Of a stretch of 64,000 nt of DNA, positions 27,140 through 36,787 are shown piece by piece. The stretch lies in assembly GCF_901482695.1 (NCBI RefSeq), contig NZ_LR590484.1, forward strand, positions 3,100,001 to 3,164,000, in the 5' to 3' direction. The translations under genes and the position numbers were made by a program. The notes beneath the pieces were generated by a model. That model had not been told where the DNA came from. It ran no database searches and saw nothing but the letters and a program-made list of their open reading frames with translations. The stretch is from Sphingobacterium thalpophilum (GTDB lineage Bacteria; Bacteroidota; Bacteroidia; Sphingobacteriales; Sphingobacteriaceae). How positions within the stretch are numbered: the first letter of the stretch is position 1; every line of letters starts with the position of its first letter.

Positions 27140-27766
27140 TTACTTTCTTTTGGAAATTTCGTCCCTAATCAGCGCTGCCTGCTCATAGTTCTCATCAGCC
27201 AGAGCCTGGTTGAGCGCTTGCTCCAATTGTTCGTCTGTCAATGAAGAAAATGGGTTGGTGGGTGATTTCGATGGAGTCTTTTCTTCGACTTCCATAACAT
27301 TGGGATCCTGTGATTTGCTGGCTTTATCTAAATTTTCCAAAAATGCAAATTCATGGCCTTCAATAATAATTCCGGCAGAGGACATGATAAATTCATACGC
27401 ATAAATAGGCGCTTCAAAGCGGACGGCTAATGCAACCGCATCGGAGGTACGTGCATCAATTTCCACAATTTTGTTGCCGTCAGAACAGATGATTTTGGCA
27501 TAAAAGATACCCTCAATCAGATTGTAGATCAATACCTCAATAAGTTTAATGCCGAAAGATTCTGCAAAAGACTGAAATAGGTCGTGGGTAAGCGGGCGGC
27601 TAGGAATCATTTTTTCTATCCGGATAGCAATGGCCTGGGCTTCATGGCTGCCAATGATGATGGGCAATCTTCTGTTGCCCTCCACTTCTCCCAATACAAG
27701 GGCATAGGCCCCAGACTGTGTTTGACTATAGGATAAACCAACGATATCTAATCTGATTTTCTTCAT
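27140..27766 (-). CDS. Bifunctional nuclease-family protein with UVR motif (DUF151)
   Basis: A 208-aa protein. Residues about 1-135 form the DUF151/bifunctional nuclease domain (ALVLGEVEGNRRLPIIIGSHEAQAIA..., VEIDARTSDAVALAVRF), found in bacterial and plant nucleases. The C-terminal 35 residues (LSSLTDEQLEQALNQALADE...AALIRDEISKRK) are a UVR-type helical hairpin as in UvrB/UvrC. The start is ATG 27766. The alternative upstream ATG at 27817 falls in the promoter, whose TTG and TAAGTTTG elements are at 27815-27817 and 27787-27794. Its cellular role is not settled. Confidence 0.88.
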   Translation of the reverse strand: MKKIRLDIVGLSYSQTQSGAYALVLGEVEGNRRLPIIIGSHEAQAIAIRIEKMIPSRPLTHDLFQSFAESFGIKLIEVLIYNLIEGIFYAKIICSDGNKIVEIDARTSDAVALAVRFEAPIYAYEFIMSSAGIIIEGHEFAFLENLDKASKSQDPNVMEVEEKTPSKSPTNPFSSLTDEQLEQALNQALADENYEQAALIRDEISKRK

Positions 27767-27786
27767 TTTAATTCCAAAGCGGTCTA

Positions 27787-27817
27787 CAAACTTAGATAAA
27801 TTTGCTTTTATATGCAA
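27787..27817 (-). promoter_or_regulatory. Promoter of the DUF151 nuclease gene
   Basis: On the minus strand TTG (27815-27817), 20 nt, TAAGTTTG (27787-27794): a full match to the Bacteroidota consensus. It gives a leader of about 15 nt and fixes the start at ATG 27766. Confidence 0.75.
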
Positions 27818-27916
27818 TTATAAATTGCGTTAGCGGTGAACAAATTTCCCGACCTCCATCAGCTGTTAGGCACCTTTTATAGCGGTCGAAAGCAAATATT
27901 CAATGATGAAATAAAA

Positions 27917-27947
27917 TTCCCCATTTATCTCGAGGATAAATGGGGAA
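27917..27947 (-). terminator. Terminator after etfA
   Basis: A 13-bp perfect stem (TTCCCCATTTATC pairing with GATAAATGGGGAA) with a 5-nt loop, 22 bp after the etfA stop on the minus strand, followed there by TTTTATT. Confidence 0.85.
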
Positions 27948-27968
27948 AATAAAGTGTGAATAAGCAGT

Positions 27969-28943
27969 TTAATTCCCTTTATATGCTTTCAAAGCTTGCG
28001 TCAGCTTAGGGACAATCTCGAACGCATCGCCCACAATTCCATAGTCTGCAACCTTAAAAAATGGCGCTTCGGGATCCTTATTGATAACGACTATTGTTTT
28101 GGAAGAGCTGACACCTGCTAGATGCTGAATCGCTCCTGAGATTCCGATTGCGATATAGAGATTGGGGCTCACAACAATACCAGTTTGGCCAACGTGTTCA
28201 GCATGCGGGCGCCAGCCTGCGTCGGATACCGGTTTGGAGCAGGCGGTAGCAGCCCCGAGGACCTCTGCAAGTTCCTCAATCATGCCCCAATTTTCAGGTC
28301 CTTTCAGTCCACGTCCTGCAGACACAACGATTTCCGCTTCCGGTAAAGAGACTTTGTCTGTGGCGCGCACAATCTCTTTCACGACAGTCGATAGATCGCT
28401 GGCGTTTAAGTTTGCCTTAAATTGCTCCACAGTAGCGGTACCGCCGGTTTCTTTTGCCTCGTAGGCGTTTGGATTTAACGCAATGATTTTAATGGCTGCG
28501 GTCAGTTCGAGCGTGGCAAATGCTTTGTTCGAGAATGCTGTTTTCCTGACCGTCAGTTTATCACCTTCGATGGATGGCAGCTCCAGGACGCCGTCGGCAA
28601 GCGCAGCTTGCAGCTTTGTGGCCACCCGTGGTGCGAGCCCTTTGCCGGAAAATGAATTGGAAAGCACCAGTAGCTGTGCACCTGTACTCCGCACTGCTTC
28701 AGCGATGATGCTCGCATACGCTTGGTTGACGAAAGTGGATAGTTGTTCATTGTCGACGGTGAGTATTTTCGATGCCCCATAATTACCTAATCGGGCAAGT
28801 TCGTCTTGAGAAACATGGCCGATGGAAAGAGCCGTAAGGTCGGTATGGATGTTATCAGCGATGGCTTTAGCATAAGAAACGACCTCGAAAGCCGATTTTT
28901 TGAATTTGCCATCCGTATTTTCTACATATACTAATATAGACAT
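27969..28943 (-). CDS. etfA: Electron transfer flavoprotein subunit alpha
   Basis: Alpha subunit of the FAD-containing heterodimer that carries electrons from acyl-CoA and other dehydrogenases to the quinone pool. The 324-aa protein has the N-terminal ETF domain and the C-terminal FAD-binding domain with the conserved segment VVSAGRGLKGPENWG. It also has PVSDAGWRPHAEHVGQTGIVVSP and YIAIGISGAIQHLAGVSSS near the end. It is the second gene of an etfB-etfA unit with a 20-bp gap. Confidence 0.96.
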   Translation of the reverse strand: MSILVYVENTDGKFKKSAFEVVSYAKAIADNIHTDLTALSIGHVSQDELARLGNYGASKILTVDNEQLSTFVNQAYASIIAEAVRSTGAQLLVLSNSFSGKGLAPRVATKLQAALADGVLELPSIEGDKLTVRKTAFSNKAFATLELTAAIKIIALNPNAYEAKETGGTATVEQFKANLNASDLSTVVKEIVRATDKVSLPEAEIVVSAGRGLKGPENWGMIEELAEVLGAATACSKPVSDAGWRPHAEHVGQTGIVVSPNLYIAIGISGAIQHLAGVSSSKTIVVINKDPEAPFFKVADYGIVGDAFEIVPKLTQALKAYKGN

Positions 28944-28963
28944 AATGTTTTCAGATTTAGTAA

Positions 28964-29701
28964 TTAAATAACTTTGGCTTCATCATGAAGAAGAGAAACC
29001 AGTTTTTCCACTTCGGCAGCATCGACCAGCTTGACCGTGCCACGTGGTGCCGGACTCTCGTACTTGACGATATGGGATAATGAATCCACTGATATAGGCT
29101 CCAGAACTTCCAATGGTTTGGTGCGCGCGCTCATGATTCCCCGCATATTGGGGATCTTGGGTTCAGCAACGCCCTCCGCGGTACCGACAACAATCGGTAG
29201 TTTGGCGGTCAAAACTTCCTTGCCACCTTCAATTTCCCGCTCGATGCTCACACTGTCGGCAGACAGGTCAATCTTTTTCGCGATCGAGACTGACGGAATA
29301 TTTAACAGTTCAGCGACGATAGCTCCCACCTGAGCACCATTATAATCGATGGATTCCCGTCCTGTCAGGATCAGATCAAAGGTTTTGTCTTTGGCGTATG
29401 CTGCGATCTGATGAGCAACAAACCAAGCGTCCCGTGGTGTCGCATTGATACGTACGGCATTGTCCGCACCAATTGCCAATGCTTTACGGATCGTGGCTTC
29501 AGTAGAGGCGTCCCCCACATTAATGACAGTAACGGTACCTTTTCCGCCTTCAGCTAATTCCACGGCTTTGGATAAAGCAATTTCATCATAAGGGTTTATA
29601 ATAAATTGCACCGCAGCGGTGTTAAAAGCGGTGTTGTCATTTGTAAAAGTGATCTTGGATGTAGTGTCTGGGACATTACTTATACAAACTAATATTTTCA
29701 T
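28964..29701 (-). CDS. etfB: Electron transfer flavoprotein subunit beta
   Basis: Beta subunit of ETF, which binds AMP and forms the partner-recognition surface. The 245-aa protein shows the family start (MKILVCISNVPDTTSKI), NPYDEIALSKAVELAE, ALAIGADNAVRI and LTGRESIDYNGAQVGA, and ends with the membrane/partner-contacting tail. It lies directly upstream of etfA on the minus strand. A TAAGTTTG box (29719-29726) sits 17 bp ahead of its ATG. Confidence 0.96.
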   Translation of the reverse strand: MKILVCISNVPDTTSKITFTNDNTAFNTAAVQFIINPYDEIALSKAVELAEGGKGTVTVINVGDASTEATIRKALAIGADNAVRINATPRDAWFVAHQIAAYAKDKTFDLILTGRESIDYNGAQVGAIVAELLNIPSVSIAKKIDLSADSVSIEREIEGGKEVLTAKLPIVVGTAEGVAEPKIPNMRGIMSARTKPLEVLEPISVDSLSHIVKYESPAPRGTVKLVDAAEVEKLVSLLHDEAKVI

Positions 29702-29718
29702 ATGCGATTGGTTTTACC

Positions 29719-29726
29719 CAAACTTA
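29719..29726 (-). promoter_or_regulatory. -7 box for etfBA
   Basis: TAAGTTTG on the minus strand fits TAnnTTTG. The rest of the 329-bp region from 29702 to 30030 is AT-rich and holds only this box and the TPR gene promoter; no other gene was seen in it. Confidence 0.5.
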
Positions 29727-29987
29727 CCATATTTTCTCCCAAATAAAAAGAGGTAAACGGTCTAAAATTCTGTATGAAAAGATAGTTCCTGTATTGTTGT
29801 TTTTTAAATTTTTACTCGGAATTTCTTTTAAAATATATAAAATTTTTATTTTATTAGTGTTTCCGTTGTATAATTGATAATATTTTAAATGGAGTCTGTA
29901 TACTTTTCCAATGCGGAGGGTGCGTCAGTAAATTGTCATTTTATATGCTAGCATAGTATTATAGAAAAAGGACGCTTTTCAAGATCA

Positions 29988-30017
29988 TTGCTTATCCTCG
30001 CAAAATTGCTAAGTTTG
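29988..30017 (+). promoter_or_regulatory. Promoter of the TPR protein gene
   Basis: TTG (29988-29990), 19 nt, TAAGTTTG (30010-30017), a full match to the Bacteroidota consensus, 13 bp ahead of ATG 30031. Confidence 0.75.
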
Positions 30018-30030
30018 AAATAAAAACACT

Positions 30031-30363
30031 ATGTCAACACGATTGGATCAGCTTAACGAATTTCTAAAGGAGACACCAGAAGATCCTTTTTTAAAATATG
30101 CCATTGCCGCCGAATACCTAAAACTGAATGACGAGCAGGAGGCACGCCGGCGTTTTGAACAATTAATAGACAGCAATCCCGATTATGTGGGCACCTATTA
30201 CCATCTGGCTAAGCTGTATGAAAAACTGGGACAACCCGATTCTGCTATTTCTACATACAAAAAAGGAATTGAAATTGCTCGAAAGAGCCGTAATTTTCAT
30301 GCATTAGGTGAATTACAGGGCGCGTTGTCCTTTTTGACAGACGAGGATGAGGACGATTTTTAG
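30031..30363 (+). CDS. Small tetratricopeptide-repeat protein
   Basis: A 110-aa cytoplasmic protein with about two TPR units (residues about 20-52 and 54-87: KYAIAAEYLKLNDEQEARRR and GTYYHLAKLYEKLGQPDSAI). An acidic tail (DEDEDDF) follows. TPR proteins mediate protein contacts; the partner is unknown. It carries its own promoter and is followed by an NlpE-like lipoprotein gene 85 bp on. Confidence 0.85.
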   Translation: MSTRLDQLNEFLKETPEDPFLKYAIAAEYLKLNDEQEARRRFEQLIDSNPDYVGTYYHLAKLYEKLGQPDSAISTYKKGIEIARKSRNFHALGELQGALSFLTDEDEDDF

Positions 30364-30448
30364 CAGATTCTAAAATTTTGGTATTTAATTTGTTATGTAA
30401 ATTCCGAGAGAATATATTAGATGCTGATTTTTTTGAATTTGGAATGCG

Positions 30449-30868
30449 ATGAAAACGTTTGTTTGGACAGTGGGAGTGTTGGTAGCGCTTGTATTGGGGG
30501 GATGTGACAATCCCAAACAGAGTGTGGCTGCTTATAAAGATAATTTACAGGAACTGAAAGGAAGAGATAAGGCCGAGATTGTCATTGGAGAATATAGGGG
30601 AGTAATGCCCTGTGCGGATTGCGATGGAATAGAAACCCTGATCTCGTTGCACCCAGACAATACCTATAAATATTCATCCAAATATCTAAACAAGAGCGAA
30701 GATGTCTTTGTTCGTGAGGGTAAATGGAAACTCGACGGCAACATCATTACATTGGACGGGGTAGATTACAAATTCAAACTAGGCAACCATGTATTAAGTC
30801 AATTGGATTTATCGGGTAACGATATTACCGGTGATATTTCCAAATACTATGTTCTAACAAAAAACTGA
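30449..30868 (+). CDS. NlpE-like lipoprotein
   Basis: A 139-aa predicted lipoprotein (signal then LVLGGC, Cys19) with an NlpE N-terminal-type domain. The CADCDGIETLISL motif near residues 55-67 holds the CxxC typical of NlpE/copper-resistance proteins, and the YKYSSKY and WKLDGNIITLDG strands match the small beta-barrel. E. coli NlpE senses envelope stress through CpxA and has been tied to copper. This protein is shorter and lacks the C-terminal OB domain. Its role here is inferred only by family. Confidence 0.83.
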   Translation: MKTFVWTVGVLVALVLGGCDNPKQSVAAYKDNLQELKGRDKAEIVIGEYRGVMPCADCDGIETLISLHPDNTYKYSSKYLNKSEDVFVREGKWKLDGNIITLDGVDYKFKLGNHVLSQLDLSGNDITGDISKYYVLTKN

Positions 30869-30901
30869 AGCTTACCGCGAGGCAAGATTCGGAGCAATAA
30901 A

Positions 30902-30932
30902 AAAAAGCCGAAGGTATCCCCTCCGGCTTTTT
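30902..30932. terminator. Shared terminator between NlpE-like gene and cysteine desulfurase gene
   Basis: A 9-bp stem (AAAAAGCCG pairing with CGGCTTTTT), extended inward by AGG/CCT across a mismatch, with A/T runs on both sides. It separates two convergent genes. Confidence 0.85.
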
Positions 30933-30949
30933 CTCTTAAATGAATCTCG

Positions 30950-32086
30950 TTATCTTTTTTTCGCGCAAAGTTCTTTTAAGGTAGAAACCACAAAGTCCAC
31001 TTCTTCTTTTGTATTATGTTTGCAGAATGAGAAGCGTACCGACGGGCGGTCGGCATCTACACGGATAGCTCCTAGTACATGCGAGCCAATGTCTGTGCCT
31101 GAACTGCAGGCGCTTCCGCCCGAACAGGAGATGCCGGCAATGTCCAGGTTAAACAGCAGCATATCGGCCAGCTCGCTGCAGGGAAAGGATACGTTCAATA
31201 CCGTGTATAGAGATTTGTCAGGATCAATAATACCATTGAATGTCACATCTGGAATCGCTTTTTGAAGTTCGCTGATCATGTACGATTTAATGCCCTGGAT
31301 ATAAGCATGGTGCTCTTCCATGTGCTCATATGCTATTTCCAAAGCTTTGGCAAGTCCGGCAATACCATAGACATTTTCTGTACCACCGCGCATATTACGT
31401 TCCTGTGCACCGCCATAGATTAAGGGTTTGATTTTATTGTTGGCGTTGATATAAAGAAAACCAACCCCCTTTGGTCCGTGAAACTTATGGGCGGCACCCG
31501 TAATAAAATCTATTCTGAGTTTGCTAAGGTCGTGCGGGTAATGTCCCATTGTCTGTACCGTATCCGAATGGAATATCGCATGATATTGCTGGCATAGAGC
31601 AGCGATGCGTTCGATGTCGTTGAGATTTCCGATTTCATTGTTGGCATGCATGATCGAAACAAAGGTGCGCGGATTGTTACTCAGAAGCACTTCAAGCTGA
31701 TCAAGATTTAAATTGCCTTTCGCGTCGACCTCCAGGAGGTCAAGCTGTATCTTCCCTTCTTTCTTGAGCTCCTCCAGGGTATGCAGCACCGCATGATGTT
31801 CGATCGGCGATGTAATGGCATGCGTTATGCCAAAATCGGCTATGGACCGAACGATAGCCATATTGTCCGCTTCTGTTCCACCGGAGGTGAAGAAGATCTC
31901 CGCTGGAGATACGTGGAGAAGACTGGCGATTGTCTTTCGGGCTTTCTCGACGATAGTTTTCACTTGTCTTCCGTGACTATGGATGGAAGATGGATTTCCG
32001 AAATTGTGGTCCATGACATCGACCATGACTTTTATCACTTCAGGATCCAAAGCTGTAGTCGCAGCATTGTCAAAATATACTTGCAT
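30950..32086 (-). CDS. Cysteine desulfurase, NifS/IscS family
   Basis: A PLP enzyme that takes sulfur from cysteine and passes it on as a persulfide. The 378-aa product shows YFDNAATTALDP, FTSGGTEADNMAI, the PLP lysine in GAAHKFHGPKGVGFLY, and the persulfide cysteine loop SGGSACSSGTDIGSHVL. The long Cys loop places it with class I (NifS/IscS-like) enzymes. No iscU or other Fe-S assembly gene is adjacent, so it may serve tRNA thiolation or Fe-S assembly. A TAATTTTG box ends only 4 bp from its ATG. Confidence 0.9.
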   Translation of the reverse strand: MQVYFDNAATTALDPEVIKVMVDVMDHNFGNPSSIHSHGRQVKTIVEKARKTIASLLHVSPAEIFFTSGGTEADNMAIVRSIADFGITHAITSPIEHHAVLHTLEELKKEGKIQLDLLEVDAKGNLNLDQLEVLLSNNPRTFVSIMHANNEIGNLNDIERIAALCQQYHAIFHSDTVQTMGHYPHDLSKLRIDFITGAAHKFHGPKGVGFLYINANNKIKPLIYGGAQERNMRGGTENVYGIAGLAKALEIAYEHMEEHHAYIQGIKSYMISELQKAIPDVTFNGIIDPDKSLYTVLNVSFPCSELADMLLFNLDIAGISCSGGSACSSGTDIGSHVLGAIRVDADRPSVRFSFCKHNTKEEVDFVVSTLKELCAKKR

Positions 32087-32090
32087 GGCG

Positions 32091-32098
32091 CAAAATTA
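32091..32098 (-). promoter_or_regulatory. -7 box abutting the cysteine desulfurase start
   Basis: TAATTTTG on the minus strand fits TAnnTTTG and lies 4 bp before the ATG at 32086, which would give an almost leaderless mRNA. Only a CTG is found near the TTG position, 18 nt upstream. Confidence 0.4.
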
Positions 32099-32209
32099 CA
32101 AATCTAAAAAGTAAATCAGATGCATTAAATAACTTATTTACATAAGAATTATTGATGAATACAGCGCAAACGCCAACGGCCTGTGTATGTTATCTGTAGA
32201 TTCCTGCCG

Positions 32210-33820
32210 CTACTGTTTTTTTCTCAACAAAATAATCAACAATCCGCCCAATCCTATAGCGAGCCCCAGATAGGCTGCAATATCTCCTGTTTTCGTATAA
32301 ACAGTGATTTCTTCGTTTAAGTTGATCTCCTGGTTTAAAGCAGCCGGCTGCCACCATGTTGTTTGCTGGACGATATCGCCCCGTTGATTGATAAATCCGG
32401 AGATGCCGGTATTGGCAGACCGCGCAACCCATCTTCTATTTTCAATGGCGCGGAGTTTGGCATATTGCATATGCTGATCTTTGCCCGAGGTGTTGCCCCA
32501 CCAGCCGTCGTTAGTGATGATGGCAATGAATTGCGCGCCTTTTTTTACATATTTAGCCACATAGTCACCCCAAATAGATTCATAGCAGATTACAGGAGCT
32601 GCACCAATGCCACTTTGCGAATAGAATACAGAGGGTTCGGCCTGCTTGCCATATCCCCCAGTTGTACCACCAAATGCTTTAAATAAGGGTTTTAAAAATT
32701 CCATTGCCGCACCAAAAGGCATCTGTTCCACTCCCGGGACCAGTTTAGACTTGTGGTAAAATTGTAATTTGGACGAGAAATCGATCAGCGTTGCCGCATT
32801 GAAATTGTCCTGATAGACGTGCGGAGCGAGTTGGCGGGCTGTCGGTGTTTTGGGATAATTGTACAGCTGGTAGCTCTCTATGCCCGACAGCACGTTACCA
32901 TTTTTATAAGCGTCCAGAAATTTTAAGATTTGTTTATAAGAATAAGTGTCCCGAAAGCTTTCTTCATCAAAATAGCCATTTTGCGAAAGAGCCGTTTCGG
33001 GCCAGATAAAGAACTCTGTATTTGGTTTAGCTACAGAACTGGATAATGCAAACAGCGTCCTTAGCTGCTCTTCCGGACTGAGCTGAAACTTGATATAAGG
33101 ATCGATATTAGGTTGTACGACCACGAGCTGCGCAGGATTTTGGTGCTCTTCATAATTCGAATAGCGCAGCAGCGAGTATGTTGCTGGCACGATCAGGACC
33201 AGCCCAAGACTTATAGCGTGAATTACTTTGTTTTTGAGGGTATATCGGCCTTTGTAGTGGAGATAAAGTGTGAAAATTAAAATATTGACCACCCAGATCC
33301 AGATGGAACCGCCGTACACGCCAGTGATATCGTACCATTGGACCAACTGATGAAAAGTGGCGAAACCATTTCCCAGCGTCATCCAGGGAAAGGCAAGGTC
33401 CCAGGAAGCGTGCAGCAGTTCGTAACTTATCCAGAACCCCATTAGACCAAAAAGCGACAGAGTGAGGTTGGCTTTACGCCTCAATCGATAGTATAACCAG
33501 AAGGCAGCAGCCATCAAGAGGGCGCCAAGACAGAAGGGGATCAAACTGATCAGCACCGCTGCGAAGGCCGGCATAACCGACGAAATCGAGTTGTATACCC
33601 AATAAATCGAGGCTGTATTCCAGATTAGTGCGGTGAGTCCTGCAACAAGAAAGATTTTTCTTCCTTTCTTCGTCATGGAATCATGCTGTATGATGTTTTC
33701 CAGCGCAAGAAGCAAGGGAATAAACCCGATAAAGAGCAATACACTGGAATAGGGGATAGGTGGCCAGCCTAGCCACAGTAAAAAGGCACTAAAAAGTGCC
33801 AATAGATAATTATTTTTCAC
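32210..33820 (-). CDS. lnt: Apolipoprotein N-acyltransferase
   Basis: Adds the third acyl chain to lipoproteins in the inner membrane. The 536-aa protein has about six N-terminal helices (with WMTLGNGFATFHQLVQWYDITG) and a C-terminal nitrilase-fold domain. The catalytic triad can be read: Glu in FFIWPETALSQNG, Lys in KSKLVPGVEQMPFG, and Cys in APVICYESIWGDYV, with the ITNDGWWGNTSGKDQH signature after it. A last hydrophobic helix is followed by KKQ. The role is consistent with the several lipoproteins in this window. Confidence 0.93.
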   Translation of the reverse strand: MKNNYLLALFSAFLLWLGWPPIPYSSVLLFIGFIPLLLALENIIQHDSMTKKGRKIFLVAGLTALIWNTASIYWVYNSISSVMPAFAAVLISLIPFCLGALLMAAAFWLYYRLRRKANLTLSLFGLMGFWISYELLHASWDLAFPWMTLGNGFATFHQLVQWYDITGVYGGSIWIWVVNILIFTLYLHYKGRYTLKNKVIHAISLGLVLIVPATYSLLRYSNYEEHQNPAQLVVVQPNIDPYIKFQLSPEEQLRTLFALSSSVAKPNTEFFIWPETALSQNGYFDEESFRDTYSYKQILKFLDAYKNGNVLSGIESYQLYNYPKTPTARQLAPHVYQDNFNAATLIDFSSKLQFYHKSKLVPGVEQMPFGAAMEFLKPLFKAFGGTTGGYGKQAEPSVFYSQSGIGAAPVICYESIWGDYVAKYVKKGAQFIAIITNDGWWGNTSGKDQHMQYAKLRAIENRRWVARSANTGISGFINQRGDIVQQTTWWQPAALNQEINLNEEITVYTKTGDIAAYLGLAIGLGGLLIILLRKKQ

Positions 33821-33843
33821 AATCGTTTTTCTCCCGCTTGTAT

Positions 33844-34536
33844 TTATAAACTCGACAAAACTTCCCTTTTCTTGTTTTCGTATTCTTCCTGTGTAATCAA
33901 TTGCTTATCAAAGAGCGTTTTTAACTTCTTAAGCTTCAGCGTAATTTCATCCTCTTCTTCCTCTTTGACAGGCGTACTGGAGACGGCTGCGGGGGGCGCT
34001 GGTGCTGGAGCAATTGCCGGTGTAGGCTGCGAAAGCGGTGTGGATGGCGGAGCAGGAGCCGGAGTCACATGTTCCGTTTTTTCCGGGACGATTTCTTTGG
34101 CTGCGGGAGCGATTACAATTTTCTCCTTTTCAGCAGCCAGTTCCGCTTTTTTATAATTCTCCAGTGCCGCTTTGATGTACTGGTAGAGCTTTCTTGCCTG
34201 TACTTTTGGAATATAGTCGATGCTCAAGTTTTCGCCTGTAAAAGGAATCACCGTAACCTTAGAGCCGAAGATTTCTTCTTTGAATGCAATATCTTTGATA
34301 TCTTGCCAGCCAAAGATTTCGAAATCCGTTGCCAGTCCCAATTTGGTGAATTCGCACATAAAAATGCGCTTGTTGCTGATCGTGATGCTATCGGGCAAGA
34401 TGGTTACTGCTGGCTTCTTCTGAACAGCAATATAATCTATTTTTTCTCCTGGAGTAAGCATGTCCCGGACTTTGGTGATCAGTTTTTCAATGATCTTGAT
34501 ATCCTGTCCGTCCTGTGCAAATTGTTCCATGTTCAT
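33844..34536 (-). CDS. PH-domain and SHOCT-domain protein
   Basis: A 230-aa soluble protein. Residues about 30-130 resemble a bacterial PH-like domain (ISNKRIFMCEFTKLG, FEIFGWQDIKDIAFKEEIFGS). A Pro/Ala-rich linker follows (residues about 148-195, with repeated PAPAPP). The C-terminal 30 residues form a SHOCT motif (KLKKLKTLFDKQLITQEEYE). SHOCT units are short helical oligomerisation elements at protein ends. It sits between rsmI and lnt on the same strand, but no shared function is evident. Confidence 0.8.
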   Translation of the reverse strand: MNMEQFAQDGQDIKIIEKLITKVRDMLTPGEKIDYIAVQKKPAVTILPDSITISNKRIFMCEFTKLGLATDFEIFGWQDIKDIAFKEEIFGSKVTVIPFTGENLSIDYIPKVQARKLYQYIKAALENYKKAELAAEKEKIVIAPAAKEIVPEKTEHVTPAPAPPSTPLSQPTPAIAPAPAPPAAVSSTPVKEEEEDEITLKLKKLKTLFDKQLITQEEYENKKREVLSSL

Positions 34537-34574
34537 GTTAGATGCGTTTTAAAGTAATTAAAGATTGTCAAAGT

Positions 34575-35240
34575 TTATTCCAATCCACCTACACAAAATA
34601 CAAATTCTCCTTTAATTGGATTGTTTTCGAAGTGTAATTTTAAATCCGTCAATGTGCCACGTACATTCTCTTCATATAATTTGCTCAATTCCCTTGAAAT
34701 TGAAGCCTGTCTTTCCGGACCAAAAATAGAGATAAATTCATCAATGGTTTTCAGAATGCGATGCGGTGATTCATAGAAAATCATCGTCCTTTTTTCCTCT
34801 GCCAAGGCCTTTAATCGCGTCTGTCTACCTTTTTTGACGGGGAGAAAGCCTTCAAAACAGAAGCGGTCATTCGGAAGTCCCGAATTGACCAATGCAGGGA
34901 CGAATGCCGTGGCTCCGGGCAAGCACTGAACCTCAAGCCCTTCCTTGATAGCCTCCCGTACCAGTAAAAAGCCCGGGTCCGAAATTGCGGGTGTCCCAGC
35001 ATCTGAAATCAGGGCAATTCGCTGTCCTTCTTTCAGAAACTTGATGATTTCGGAAACAGCTTTATGTTCATTATGCTGATGATGCGCAAATACTTTCTTT
35101 TCAATACCAAAATGTTTTAACAGAGGAGCACTGGTCCGGGTATCCTCTGCTAAAATGATATCAACTTCTTTCAGGACATTGACCGCACGAAAGGTCATGT
35201 CTTCCAGATTGCCAATAGGTGTTGGGACTAAATATAACAT
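34575..35240 (-). CDS. rsmI: 16S rRNA (cytidine1402-2'-O)-methyltransferase RsmI
   Basis: Methylates C1402 in the decoding centre of 16S rRNA with SAM. The 221-aa product shows LYLVPTPIGNLEDMT at the start, ILAEDTRTSAPLLKHFGI, ALISDAGTPAISDPGFLL and FYESPHRI, all hallmark tetrapyrrole-methylase-fold motifs of RsmI. ATG 35240 is chosen. The TTG at 35246 belongs to a TAACTTTG box, and the family sequence starts at MLYLVPT. Confidence 0.95.
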   Translation of the reverse strand: MLYLVPTPIGNLEDMTFRAVNVLKEVDIILAEDTRTSAPLLKHFGIEKKVFAHHQHNEHKAVSEIIKFLKEGQRIALISDAGTPAISDPGFLLVREAIKEGLEVQCLPGATAFVPALVNSGLPNDRFCFEGFLPVKKGRQTRLKALAEEKRTMIFYESPHRILKTIDEFISIFGPERQASISRELSKLYEENVRGTLTDLKLHFENNPIKGEFVFCVGGLE

Positions 35241-35243
35241 GGT

Positions 35244-35251
35244 CAAAGTTA
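35244..35251 (-). promoter_or_regulatory. -7-like box abutting rsmI
   Basis: TAACTTTG on the minus strand fits TAnnTTTG and ends 3 bp before ATG 35240. No TTG lies at the usual spacing. If real, the transcript would be leaderless. Confidence 0.3.
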
Positions 35252-35331
35252 AGTTTTTTTTGCTAGATAATAGGAGCTAAAACATTCTATCCGTTTTCGG
35301 GTTATTTTCTATATAAATGCAAGGATAAATT

Positions 35332-36562
<1,231 letters not shown>

Positions 36563-36650
36563 TGGATAACAGAAGTTCGATCGAATATTGGCTGGGGGTG
36601 GCCCGCGAATTTTGCCTTTACCTAGTTTGTTAAGAGGGTACCGACGGAAG

Positions 36651-36690
36651 TGTTTTTCGGGAATAACTTCTCCGAAAAACATTTTCTTTC
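36651..36690 (+). terminator. Probable terminator downstream of fbaB and the repeat
   Basis: A 10-bp stem (TGTTTTTCGG pairing with CCGAAAAACA) with an 11-nt loop, followed by TTTTCTTTC. It lies about 90 bp past the repeat and 98 bp upstream of serS. Confidence 0.6.
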
Positions 36691-36751
36691 TCTCGAATAG
36701 AGTAGCTGATGAATAATCTACGATTCCCTTTCGGTTAAAATCAGTTTTCAC

Positions 36752-36759
36752 TATCTTTG
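36752..36759 (+). promoter_or_regulatory. -7 box for serS
   Basis: TATCTTTG fits TAnnTTTG, 28 bp ahead of ATG 36788. The -33 element is not clear (TTTC at the expected distance). Confidence 0.55.
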
Positions 36760-36787
36760 TTCACTATTTTAAATAATATATCACATT

